NCBI GenBank assembly: GCA_964630665.1
Contig: CAZVVN010000052.1
Location: 1-24,621, forward strand
Source: UBA9619 sp964630665
Lineage (GTDB): Bacteria; Pseudomonadota; Gammaproteobacteria; Arenicellales; UBA868
Length of the DNA stretch: 24,621 nt
Direction of reading: 5' to 3'
Shown piece after piece: positions 1 to 8,060 of the stretch (position 1 is the stretch's first letter; each line of letters starts with the position of its first letter). Position numbers and translations under genes: made by a program. The notes beneath the pieces are model-generated. The model ran no database searches. It was not told the origin of the DNA and worked only from the letters and a program-made list of their open reading frames with translations.

Positions 1-408
1 CTGGGGCGTGACCCGGAGGTGCGATATTCGGCCAGCGGCAGTGCGATAGCGAACGTCAATATTGCAACGACCGATAGCTGGAAAGATCGACAGTCGGGTG
101 AGCGGCAGGAGCGAACGGAGTGGCACCGCGTGGTCTTCTTTAATCGCCTGGCAGAAATTGCTGGTGAGTACCTAAAGAAAGGCTCTCAGGTGTACATCGA
201 AGGCCGAATCCAGACCCGGAAATGGGAAGACAAGGATGGCAACGATCGTTGGACCACTGAGATTGTTGCGAATGAGATGCAGATGTTGGGCTCCCGCGGT
301 GGCGGTGGTATGCAGGACGCTCCGGCGGAGGACTTCGGCGGTGCGTCACCGCGTGCCGCTGCATCCAGCGCCAATGACTCAGATTTTGATGACGATATTC
401 CATTCTAG
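1..408 (+). CDS. ssb: Single-stranded DNA-binding protein SSB (5' truncated)
   Basis: SSB binds single-stranded DNA as an oligomer during replication, recombination and repair and recruits partner proteins through its C-terminal tip. The frame is already open at base 1 and reads LGRDPEVRYSASGSAIANV, the classic start of the OB-fold that normally lies about 10-20 residues after the initiator, so the true start is outside the window; the GTG at 19 is internal. About 135 residues are visible: the OB-fold to about residue 100, including WHRVVFFNRLAEIAGEYLKKG and VYIEGRIQTRKW, then a short Gly/Ala/Ser-rich linker and the acidic tip DFDDDIPF. The short linker and DDDIPF tip are proteobacterial in style. 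It does not appear co-transcribed with the next gene, which starts 340 bases downstream. Identity is secure. Confidence 0.96.
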   Translation: MGRDPEVRYSASGSAIANVNIATTDSWKDRQSGERQERTEWHRVVFFNRLAEIAGEYLKKGSQVYIEGRIQTRKWEDKDGNDRWTTEIVANEMQMLGSRGGGGMQDAPAEDFGGASPRAAASSANDSDFDDDIPF

Positions 409-748
409 GGAGTCCGATCGTGGCCAATGGAAGCTGATTGAGCACTTTTGAGGTGCAAAAACTTGAGATCCGAAATATATTAGGTGCTCGACTCGGTATT
501 CCAAATAAGGTCAAAGGGAGTCCCGGACCAGATCATATCGATGAGTTAATGCTGGCCGCGTTGCAAAATCCGTGGGTCAGTGTTTATATATAGTTGTATT
601 GGTACTGAAATAAGTCTCGCGTAATCTGTATCCGTAGACTCTTTCGAAAAAAAAGCCAGATTTACCAGGGGAGATCAAGCCTTCGACTGTGACTGAACCA
701 GGCGCCGCCTGCTGTTCACAGCCTTCCATATGAAAACCGTGACTGAAT
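409..748. other. 340-bp gene-free stretch between ssb and the acyl-CoA synthetase
   Basis: No open frame here resembles a protein. The stretch is AT-richer than the flanking genes, contains an A8 run near 649-656 and carries one plausible promoter (listed separately). I see no convincing ssb terminator and no tRNA fold. It most likely holds the promoter and leader of the downstream uptake operon. Confidence 0.5.
561..590 (+). promoter_or_regulatory. Candidate sigma70 promoter for the acyl-CoA synthetase/Liv operon
   Basis: TTGCAA (561-566) and TATATA (585-590) are separated by 18 bases, a reasonable match to -35/-10 elements. It would leave a leader of about 150 nt before the ATG at 749. This is pattern matching only, in an AT-rich stretch where chance matches are common. 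Confidence 0.28.
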
Positions 749-2698
749 ATGATGGCTAACGCTGCCTATTCAACTGGCGAGACGTTTCCACGTTGCCTGC
801 TTGAGCAGGCCCAGCGTAACGGTGAAAAGCCGGCTATACGCGAAAAATACCTCGGTATCTGGCAGACCTGGACATGGCGTGAGGTCAGTGAGGAAGTACG
901 GGCACTTGCCTGCGGCTTAGCGGCAAAGGGTATCAAGCGAGGTGACAAGCTTGCACTGATTGGTGACAACCGACCAAGATTGTACTGGTCAATGAGCGCG
1001 GCCCAGTGCCTGGGTGCTATTCCCGTACCCATGTATCAGGATTCCGTGGCTGATGAATTACAGTTTGTGGTTGAACACGCTGAAGTCCGTTTTGCGGTTG
1101 CAGAAAACCAGGAACAGGTCGACAAGCTGCTTGAAATCAAAGAGCGATGTCCGAAACTTGAGTTCATTATTTACTGCGATCCGCGAGGTATGCGTGGCTA
1201 TTCGCAGAATTTTTTAATTGATTTTGAAACCGTACAACAAAGTGGTCGCGATTTAGACGCCACAAACGCCGCATTCTTTACGGATGAAATAGACAAGGGC
1301 AAGGGCAGCGATATTGCCTGCATTCTTTATACCTCGGGTACAACAGGAAATCCCAAAGGCGTTGTTCTGAGTTATGAGAGCCTGATCAAGACGGCGACTA
1401 ACGCAGCAGAGTGGGATAAGCTCACAGCAGACGGAGACGTACTGGCCTATCTGCCGATGGCTTGGGTTGGAGATAACCTTTTCTCCTACAGCGAGTCATA
1501 CATTGCTGGTTTTTGTGTCAATTGTCCGGAAAGTACTGAAACCGTCCTCACCGACATGCGCGAGATCGGTCCGAGCTATTTCTTTGCACCACCGCGTATA
1601 TTTGAAAACTTGCTTACCACCGTCATGATTAGGATGGAGGATGCCGGCGCCCTGAAGCGCAGAATGTTTCACTACTTTATGGCAGTGGCGAAACGAATAG
1701 GTACACGAATTCTGGATGGTGAAAGCGTATCGGTAGGCGATAGACTGCTCTACACGCTGGGCCGATTGCTGGTGTATGGTCCACTGAAGGATACCTTAGG
1801 ATTTACCCGCATCCGTGTGGCTTATACCGCCGGGGAGTCTATCAGCCCGGAGTTGTTTGATTTCTATCGGTCACTCGGCATTAATCTCAAGCAGTTGTAT
1901 GGCCAAACTGAAGCTTCAGTGCTCGTGACGATCCAGCCTGATGGTGAGGTGCGTTCAGATTCGGTTGGTGTGCCAGCACCCGGTGTTGAGATTGAAATCA
2001 GTGACGGTGGGGAAGTCTTGTATCGTAGCCCCGGTGTTTTCCTGGAGTACTATAAGAATTCTGAAGCGACAGCGGAGACCAAAACAGCAGACGGCTGGGT
2101 ACATACCGGTGATGCTGGTTACTTCGACAAGGAAGGGTATCTGAGAATTATCGACCGGGCAGTTGATGTCGGTAAACTCAATGATGGTTCCATGTACGCG
2201 CCTAAATACCTGGAGAACAAGCTCAAGTTTTTCCCTCAAATAAAAGAAGCCGTGACCTTCGGTGACCGGCAAGACTTTGTGTCTGCATTTATCAATATTG
2301 ACCTTGAGGCCATCAGCAATTGGGCAGAGAAGAACGATGTGACGTACGCGAGTTACCACGAACTCGCCGCAAATGATCAGGTGTCTAGTTTGATTCAGGA
2401 TTGTGTTGCCTCGGTTAATCAGGAACTTGCCAACGAAGATCAATTCAAGAATTCCCAGATACAACGTTTTGTCGTGCTCCACAAAGAACTCGATCCAGAT
2501 GATGGTGAGTTGACCCGAACTCGAAAGGTCCGCCGAAAGTTCGTGGCGGAGAAATATTCAACGCTAGTCGATGCATTGTATTCAAATCAAGACAACGTAC
2601 ATGTCGAAACCGAAGTTACGTTTGAAGATGGCCGAAAAGGCTCGATTGAAGCGGACATAACAATCTGCGACATGCCAATTGCAGGGATGCCAGCCTGA
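749..2698 (+). CDS. Long-chain-type acyl-CoA synthetase (AMP-forming)
   Basis: A 649-residue member of the ANL adenylating superfamily, which activates a carboxylic acid with ATP to an acyl-adenylate and then to the CoA thioester. The P-loop motif YTSGTTGNPKGV lies at residues 194-205, YGQTE at 384-388 and GWVHTGD at 449-455, all intact. The length and the N-terminal TFPRCLLEQAQRNGEKPAIR-type opening match long-chain/FadD15-like synthetases rather than the shorter acetate or aryl ligases. The ATG at 749 begins a run of two Met codons. The stop overlaps the next ATG by one base (TGATG at 2696-2700), so it is translationally coupled to the Liv-type ATPase. That coupling suggests it activates whatever the transporter imports. 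The substrate cannot be decided from sequence: fatty, aromatic or branched acids are all possible. Confidence 0.92.
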   Translation: MMANAAYSTGETFPRCLLEQAQRNGEKPAIREKYLGIWQTWTWREVSEEVRALACGLAAKGIKRGDKLALIGDNRPRLYWSMSAAQCLGAIPVPMYQDSVADELQFVVEHAEVRFAVAENQEQVDKLLEIKERCPKLEFIIYCDPRGMRGYSQNFLIDFETVQQSGRDLDATNAAFFTDEIDKGKGSDIACILYTSGTTGNPKGVVLSYESLIKTATNAAEWDKLTADGDVLAYLPMAWVGDNLFSYSESYIAGFCVNCPESTETVLTDMREIGPSYFFAPPRIFENLLTTVMIRMEDAGALKRRMFHYFMAVAKRIGTRILDGESVSVGDRLLYTLGRLLVYGPLKDTLGFTRIRVAYTAGESISPELFDFYRSLGINLKQLYGQTEASVLVTIQPDGEVRSDSVGVPAPGVEIEISDGGEVLYRSPGVFLEYYKNSEATAETKTADGWVHTGDAGYFDKEGYLRIIDRAVDVGKLNDGSMYAPKYLENKLKFFPQIKEAVTFGDRQDFVSAFINIDLEAISNWAEKNDVTYASYHELAANDQVSSLIQDCVASVNQELANEDQFKNSQIQRFVVLHKELDPDDGELTRTRKVRRKFVAEKYSTLVDALYSNQDNVHVETEVTFEDGRKGSIEADITICDMPIAGMPA

Positions 2699-3507
2699 TG
2701 GCCGCAGTGATGGAAACACGCACGATCGGTGATGTTGTCCTGAAAGCCGATGAGGTCACCGTAACCTTTGGTGCTGTGAAGGCACTGACAGGTGTCAGCT
2801 TCGATGTTAAAGAGCGGGAGATCTTGGCCATTATTGGGCCAAATGGCGCAGGCAAAACGACCATGCTCAACGTGATCAACGGCTTTTACCATCCCGATAC
2901 AGGTTCAATCACGTTTAAGGGCGAGACCCGGAGGCGTATGCGACCCCATGTGGCCGCAGCGCAAGGTATCGCACGAACCTTTCAGAATGTGGCTCTGTTC
3001 AAGGGTATGAGCACCCTGGACAACATTATGACGGGTCGAAATCTCAAGATGAGTTACTGGGCGACGAACATAATCTCATCAGCGATTTACTACGGTCCAA
3101 CACAGAAAGAAGAGATTGCCCATCGCGAGCGTGCCGAACACGTTATCGACTTTCTGGAGATCCAGTCGATTCGAAAGACGCCGGTTGGTCGTTTGCCGTA
3201 TGGCCTTCAAAAAAGGGTAGAACTGGGTCGGGCGCTTGCCGCGGAGCCGGACCTGCTCTTGCTGGATGAGCCCATGGCTGGTATGAACCTCGAAGAAAAA
3301 CAGGACATGTGCCGGTTTGTGCTGGATGTGAACGACGAGTTCGGCACCACGATCACGCTGATCGAGCACGATATGGGTGTGGTCATGGATATCTCTGACC
3401 GTGTGGTGGTGCTGGACTACGGGAAGAAGATCGCGGAAGGCACCCCGAACGAGATTAAATCCAACCAGACAGTCATCGATGCCTATCTGGGTGTTGCCCA
3501 TGAGTGA
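2698..3507 (+). CDS. livG: Liv/HAAT-type ABC transporter ATP-binding protein (LivG-like)
   Basis: One of two ATPases (269 aa) driving a branched-chain amino acid-type (HAAT) importer at the inner face of the cytoplasmic membrane. Walker A GPNGAGKT is at residues 47-54. The signature region reads LPYGLQKRVELGRAL (from about 166), the degenerate LSGGQ version usual for LivG, and Walker B LLLLDEP with the D-loop AGMNLEEK follows at about 186. The H-loop is in TLIEHDMGVVMDISDRV. The start overlaps the synthetase stop by one base; a second in-frame ATG is five codons in. The LivH-like permease follows after 54 bases. The Liv symbol describes family; the cargo may be an organic acid rather than leucine/isoleucine/valine. 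Confidence 0.93.
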   Translation: MAAVMETRTIGDVVLKADEVTVTFGAVKALTGVSFDVKEREILAIIGPNGAGKTTMLNVINGFYHPDTGSITFKGETRRRMRPHVAAAQGIARTFQNVALFKGMSTLDNIMTGRNLKMSYWATNIISSAIYYGPTQKEEIAHRERAEHVIDFLEIQSIRKTPVGRLPYGLQKRVELGRALAAEPDLLLLDEPMAGMNLEEKQDMCRFVLDVNDEFGTTITLIEHDMGVVMDISDRVVVLDYGKKIAEGTPNEIKSNQTVIDAYLGVAHE

Positions 3508-3561
3508 CAGCGGTTCCCATCGATGAGTCTGATAAGCGCAGATCATTAACCAAGAATTGAA

Positions 3562-4530
3562 ATGGAAGTCCTAAACGCCGTCTTTGTCGCACCTTTTCTC
3601 GATATGGCCGACTCGCCCGCCTTCTTTTTTGAAGTGGTGATTGGCGGATTGATGACCGGGGTCATGTATTCGCTGGTGGCGCTGGGTTTTGTGCTGATCT
3701 TCAAGGCTTCTTCTGTATTCAATTTTGCCCAGGGGGTGTTCGCGCTGTTTGCCGCGATGACGCTTGTCGGGCTCATGACGGGTACGGTGCCTTTTGCATT
3801 GGACAAGGCCCTTCCCGGAATGCCGGCGTTCGTTGCGATCGTCTTAACGGGAGTTGTCATGGTGGGTCTCGCTTTCTTGGTTGAACGCGTCGTGCTTCGA
3901 CCGATGGTTAACCAGGACCACATCATCATGTTTATGTCGACTATCGGCATCGCTTTTGTACTGGAAGGATTTGGTGACATGATGTGGGGCAGCGATGTCA
4001 AAGTGCTGGATGTTGGCATTCCGACGGGCAGCTTTTTTTTCCTCGATATGATGATCCAGGTTTTTGATCTGTGGGCGGCCGCTATTGCCGGGGTGCTGGT
4101 CATCGGGCTGGCTGTGTTCTTCCAGAAGACGAGAACCGGCCGGGCGCTAAGAGCGGTTGCGGATGACCACCAGGCGGCACTTTCGGTAGGCATTCCATTG
4201 AAGACGATCTGGGTCATTGTCTGGTCGGTCGCCGGTATTGTTGCTTTGGTTGCGGGGATCATGTGGGGATCGAAATCAGGTGTACAGTTCAGTCTTTCAC
4301 TGATTGCCCTCAGAGCGTTGCCGGTGCTGATTCTGGGCGGGTTTACCTCTGTCCCGGGGGCAATCGTCGGCGGTCTGATTATCGGCGTCGGGGAGAAGGT
4401 CGCTGAAGTCTACTGGGGACCCCTGGTTAATGGCGCGATCGAGAACTGGTTCGCCTATGTGCTGGCACTGGTCTTTCTGCTCTTCAGACCGCAAGGGCTG
4501 TTTGGCGAGAAGATCATCGAGCGGGTGTAG
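3562..4530 (+). CDS. livH: Liv/HAAT-type ABC transporter permease (LivH-like)
   Basis: First of two membrane permeases of the importer, 322 residues, strongly hydrophobic with roughly eight membrane segments. It opens with the family pattern GGLMTGVMYSLVALGFVLIFKASSVFNFAQG (residues about 23-55; key residues G-L-G-F and NFAQG). The cytoplasmic EAA-like coupling stretch is around RTGRALRAVADDHQAALSVG. No good Shine-Dalgarno precedes the ATG at 3562, but the conserved N-terminus begins shortly after it and no better start is present. The LivM-like permease begins 3 bases after the stop, so the two permeases are coupled and probably form the heterodimeric channel. Confidence 0.92.
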   Translation: MEVLNAVFVAPFLDMADSPAFFFEVVIGGLMTGVMYSLVALGFVLIFKASSVFNFAQGVFALFAAMTLVGLMTGTVPFALDKALPGMPAFVAIVLTGVVMVGLAFLVERVVLRPMVNQDHIIMFMSTIGIAFVLEGFGDMMWGSDVKVLDVGIPTGSFFFLDMMIQVFDLWAAAIAGVLVIGLAVFFQKTRTGRALRAVADDHQAALSVGIPLKTIWVIVWSVAGIVALVAGIMWGSKSGVQFSLSLIALRALPVLILGGFTSVPGAIVGGLIIGVGEKVAEVYWGPLVNGAIENWFAYVLALVFLLFRPQGLFGEKIIERV

Positions 4531-4533
4531 ATC

Positions 4534-5610
4534 ATGATTTACAGGGAAACGGGACAGTTCAAACCCACGTACCAATCTGATAAGGCCGTGTTTCCTATCG
4601 CACAGGATCGCTGGGTGGTGATCGCGTTCGTGGCTTTTCTCTTTGTCGTCCTGCCTTTAGTTGGGAATGAATACCTGTTTCAGGCTATTCTGGTGCCGGT
4701 ATTGATCTATTCGATTGCAGCGATCGGACTGAATCTGCTTACCGGCTACTGTGGTCAGCTTTCCTTGGGAACAGGAGGCTTTATGGCCGTTGGGGCCGTT
4801 GCCTGTTACAAGCTCTCGACTGCATTTCCCGGCATGAATCTAATTGTCGTATTGTTACTGTCGGGATTGATTACTGCCGGTGTTGGAGCTATTTTTGGTA
4901 TTCCATCTCTGCGAATAAAAGGTTTCTATCTCGCGGTGGCCACCCTGGCCGCCCAGTTTTTCCTCAACTGGCTGTTCAACAAGATCGCCTGGTTTCAGAA
5001 CTACACACCTTCAGGCACACTCACGATGCCACCCAGAGAGGTGTTTGGCGTACTGGTAACCGGCGCTGCGGCAGAACCGCATCATCGTTATCTGTTTTGT
5101 CTTGCCTTGGTTGTCTTATTGGGACTTGCTGCCACAAACATAGTGCGCGGCCCGGTCGGCCGGGCCTGGATGGCTATTCGGGATATGGATATTGCGGCCG
5201 AGTTGATCGGCTTTCGGCCGTTTCAGACCAAGCTGCTTGCGTTTTCGGTCAGTTCTTTTTACGTGGGTGTTGCGGGCGCGTTGGCTTTGGCCTTGTGGCT
5301 GGGCAGCGTGGAAACGGCCGAGGCATTTGATATCAATCAGTCGTTTCAGGTGTTGTTCATGATCATAATCGGCGGACTGGGGAGCATGCTGGGGTCATTT
5401 ATCGGTGCCGCATTCATCGTACTGATGCCGATCGTGCTCACAAACGTGATGGTCTACGGTTTGGGATTTGAGGCCGTGACCGCCAAGCATTTTGAGTTCA
5501 TATTCTTCGGCGGCTTGATCATTTTCTTTTTGATTGTGGAGCCACATGGTATCGCACGGCTCTGGCAGATTGCGAAAGAGAAGCTGCGGCTTTGGCCGTT
5601 CCCCCACTAA
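4534..5610 (+). CDS. livM: Liv/HAAT-type ABC transporter permease (LivM-like)
   Basis: Second permease of the importer, 358 residues, about nine or ten membrane segments. It shows the LivM hallmark TGYCGQLSLGTGGFMAVGAV (about residues 69-88) and GIPSLRIKGFYLAVATLAAQ, which in this family precede the coupling helix RAWMAIRDMDIAAELIGF. A cytoplasmic N-terminal extension of about 25 residues (RETGQFKPTYQSDKAVFP) precedes the first helix, as in related LivM proteins sitting beside CoA ligases. The start is 3 bases after the LivH stop. It is followed by a 122-base intergenic leader before the binding-protein gene. Confidence 0.92.
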   Translation: MIYRETGQFKPTYQSDKAVFPIAQDRWVVIAFVAFLFVVLPLVGNEYLFQAILVPVLIYSIAAIGLNLLTGYCGQLSLGTGGFMAVGAVACYKLSTAFPGMNLIVVLLLSGLITAGVGAIFGIPSLRIKGFYLAVATLAAQFFLNWLFNKIAWFQNYTPSGTLTMPPREVFGVLVTGAAAEPHHRYLFCLALVVLLGLAATNIVRGPVGRAWMAIRDMDIAAELIGFRPFQTKLLAFSVSSFYVGVAGALALALWLGSVETAEAFDINQSFQVLFMIIIGGLGSMLGSFIGAAFIVLMPIVLTNVMVYGLGFEAVTAKHFEFIFFGGLIIFFLIVEPHGIARLWQIAKEKLRLWPFPH

Positions 5611-5631
5611 GCCGAAGATTTTATTGAAGTC

Positions 5632-5704
5632 GGAGTATGAAGTGATAGAGGTGAATAGAGGTGGAGTGGTAAAAGTGATAGTGATAGGAAGGTGTAGAAG
5701 TTAT
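5632..5704 (+). repeat. 73-nt cytosine-free purine-rich leader with short repeats
   Basis: The plus strand from 5632 to 5704 contains no cytosine. It carries ATAGAGGTG at 5645-5653 and 5655-5663 (10-base period) and GTGATA-type units at 5642, 5675 and 5681. It lies between the LivM-like stop and the binding-protein gene and would form part of the mRNA leader or the intercistronic spacer. With no C, the RNA could form only A-U and G-U pairs within itself. Function is unknown; the base composition is directly visible. Confidence 0.7.
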
Positions 5705-5732
5705 CAGTAACTAAACTTGATGGAGGTTTAAT

Positions 5733-7058
5733 ATGCGTATCAAAAAACTGATGGTAAGTGGGTTCTTGGCGGCACTCGTCATGAGCCCGTTCGTTGTGAA
5801 TACGGCGTCTGCGGCGGATGATCACATCTATATGGCCGGTCTTTCGTATCGGACGGGTCCCTATGCACCGAACGGCGTACCGTTCGGGAATGGATTTGCC
5901 GACTATCTGACGCTGCTAAATGAGCGCGATGGTGGAGTCGGCGGTGTGCCGATTGTCTATGAGGAATGTGAGACGCAATACAACACCAAAATGGCCGTGG
6001 AGTGCTATGAAAAACTGAAAGGCAAGCGTCCTCAGGCCATAATCCCGAACTCGACTGGTGTGACCTACCAGCTCATCCCCAAGACCCTGAATGATGAGAT
6101 TCCGCTCTTTACTATGGGTTATGGGCGCACGTCTGCAGCGGTCGGCTCTATTTTCCCCTGGGTATTCAACTTTCCGACTACTTATTGGTCACAAGCTACG
6201 GCAGTGATCCGATACATCGGGGAAGAAATGGGAGGCATGGATCAGTTGAAGGGTAAGAGAATCGCCCACGTCTTCCATAACTCGGCCTATGGTAAGGAAG
6301 CCAACCCGACCCTTAAGGTGTTGTCGGAAAAGTTTGGATTTGACCTGATGCTGCTTGCCGTTGACCACCCCGGTCAGGAACAAAAAGCCACTTGGCTGCA
6401 GATTCGTAAAAAGCGGCCCGACTATGTGTTTATGTCAGGTTGGGGCATCATGAATTCCACTGCGATCAAGGAAGCTGCGGCAGTCAACTATCCGATGGAT
6501 CGGTTCATCGGCAACTGGTGGTCGGGTTCTGAAAACGATGTCATGCCAGCCGGTGTTGCTGCTGATGGTTATCGGTCAGCAACCTTTCACGCCTCGGGTG
6601 CCGAAACACCGTTACACCAAGATATCAAGAAATACGTGTACGACAGAGGGCTTGGGCAATTTGACAAAGCTGACGTCAATCGCATCTACGAAGTACTGTA
6701 TATCCGCGGGATTCTGAATCAACTCTTTGCGATGGAAGCCGTGCGACGGGCACAGGAGCATTTCGGCGTCAAAGTTCCGAGCGGAGAACAGACACGCTGG
6801 GCTTTTGAAAACATGCGCATGACGGCGGCTGACTGGGAACGAGTGGGTCTGCCTGGTTTTGCGGAGATCAAGGTCTCCTGCAATGACCATGAAGGTGGAC
6901 ATCCGGTTCTGTTCCAGCGCTGGGATGCCAACGCTAAGACATGGAGCGTTGTGAGTGACTGGATACCCACGATGCGGGATCTCGTACGGCCGATGATGGA
7001 AGCTGACGCGGCAAAGTTCGCGGAAGAAAACAACATCACGCCGCGCGATTGCGGGTAG
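5733..7058 (+). CDS. Periplasmic substrate-binding protein of the HAAT/Liv ABC importer
   Basis: A 441-residue type I periplasmic binding protein that captures the substrate and delivers it to the permease pair. A Sec signal peptide is clear: positively charged MRIKK, a hydrophobic stretch and the cleavage site ASA-ADD after residue 27. The mature part begins IYMAGLSYRTGPYAPNG, like ABC-type binding proteins annotated next to acyl-CoA ligases, and is longer than E. coli LivK (about 370). The start is firm: ATG at 5733 is preceded by GGAGG at 5722-5726 with 6-base spacing, the best ribosome site in this operon, consistent with the binding protein being made in excess over the membrane parts. 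The preceding intergenic region (5611-5732) has an unusual C-free tract. Ligand unknown. Confidence 0.93.
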   Translation: MRIKKLMVSGFLAALVMSPFVVNTASAADDHIYMAGLSYRTGPYAPNGVPFGNGFADYLTLLNERDGGVGGVPIVYEECETQYNTKMAVECYEKLKGKRPQAIIPNSTGVTYQLIPKTLNDEIPLFTMGYGRTSAAVGSIFPWVFNFPTTYWSQATAVIRYIGEEMGGMDQLKGKRIAHVFHNSAYGKEANPTLKVLSEKFGFDLMLLAVDHPGQEQKATWLQIRKKRPDYVFMSGWGIMNSTAIKEAAAVNYPMDRFIGNWWSGSENDVMPAGVAADGYRSATFHASGAETPLHQDIKKYVYDRGLGQFDKADVNRIYEVLYIRGILNQLFAMEAVRRAQEHFGVKVPSGEQTRWAFENMRMTAADWERVGLPGFAEIKVSCNDHEGGHPVLFQRWDANAKTWSVVSDWIPTMRDLVRPMMEADAAKFAEENNITPRDCG

Positions 7059-7096
7059 TCAAGCAGTTATCGGTTGGTACAAATTGAGACATTTTC

Positions 7097-7909
7097 GTGA
7101 ATGACAGCAGACATTTCTTGAGTGTTAACAATATTGAGGTGATCTACGATCACGTCATCCTGGTGCTCAAGGGTGTTTCACTGGAAGTCCCCGAGGAGGG
7201 TATAGTGGCCCTCCTCGGGGCCAACGGTGCTGGCAAAACGACCACGTTGAAGTCCATTTCGAACCTGCTGGGCAGCGAACGCGGTGTGGTGACCAAAGGG
7301 TCGATCGATTATCAGGGTACCCGAATTCACGCCCTCACACCGAATGAACTGGTCAAACGCGGTGTCATCCAGGTCATGGAGGGACGGCACTGTTTTGAGC
7401 ATTTGACCGTTGAAGAAAATCTTCTGACTGGTGCCTACACGCGTGGCGGTGATCGCAAGGGTATTGCCGATGATCTGGACCTGGTCTACAACTATTTCCC
7501 GCGTCTGAAGGACCGCTTCAAGTCGCTTGCGGGCTACATTTCGGGCGGTGAACAGCAGATGGTCGCGATCGGTCGGGCGCTGATGGCCAGGCCCAAGGTC
7601 ATGCTGCTAGATGAGCCTTCAATGGGATTGGCGCCACAACTGGTGGAAGAGATCTTTGAGATCGTCAAGCGGTTGAACGAGGACGAAAAGGTCACCTTCC
7701 TCCTGGCAGAACAGAACACCAATATGGCGCTTCGCTACAGCCGGTACGGCTATATTCTGGAAAATGGCCGCGTCGTGATGGATGGCGATGCCGGGACACT
7801 GCTCGGTAACGAAGATGTGAAGGAGTTCTACCTTGGTACCAGCGGCAGTGAAGGTCAGAATTTCCGAAACATGAAACATTACCGCCGCCGCAAGCGCTGG
7901 CTGGCCTGA
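7097..7909 (+). CDS. livF: Liv/HAAT-type ABC transporter ATP-binding protein (LivF-like)
   Basis: Second ATPase of the importer, 270 residues. Walker A GANGAGKT is at residues 41-48, the ABC signature SGGEQQ starts at 149 and Walker B with MLLDEPSMGLAP follows; the H-loop is replaced by the LivF-type FLLAEQNTNMALRYS. The start is GTG at 7097, 38 bases after the binding-protein stop. The C-terminus carries an extra basic tail, FRNMKHYRRRKRWLA, which I recall from LivF proteins of clusters that also encode CoA ligases and which is absent in E. coli LivF. It completes the five-component importer encoded from 2698. Confidence 0.93.
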   Translation: MNDSRHFLSVNNIEVIYDHVILVLKGVSLEVPEEGIVALLGANGAGKTTTLKSISNLLGSERGVVTKGSIDYQGTRIHALTPNELVKRGVIQVMEGRHCFEHLTVEENLLTGAYTRGGDRKGIADDLDLVYNYFPRLKDRFKSLAGYISGGEQQMVAIGRALMARPKVMLLDEPSMGLAPQLVEEIFEIVKRLNEDEKVTFLLAEQNTNMALRYSRYGYILENGRVVMDGDAGTLLGNEDVKEFYLGTSGSEGQNFRNMKHYRRRKRWLA

Positions 7910-8047
7910 GTTTCGGCGTTTGTAGTCTCTACCCCGCCCGCCCGCCTCGCTGCCAGCCTTCGGAGGCTTTCCTGAGACTTTCAACACATTTGTATTTGGA
8001 TTCAACCCGACCTGAATGGCTGGGTATTCTTTTTATGAAACCGCACT

Positions 8048-8055
8048 AAAGGTGA
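8048..8055 (+). promoter_or_regulatory. Ribosome binding site fixing the PaaK-like start at 8061
   Basis: AAAGGTGA ends 5 bases before the ATG at 8061, whereas the in-frame start 45 bases upstream has no such site. The protein's family-typical opening DEYYDALETRD follows directly, which supports 8061. Confidence 0.75.
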
Positions 8056-8060
8056 CTCCC

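Noticed and set aside
7955..7968. Hairpin AGCCTTCGGAGGCT after the LivF-like gene as a terminator
   Set aside because: The stem is only 5 bp and is followed by no T run; at most a weak pause or mRNA end stabiliser.
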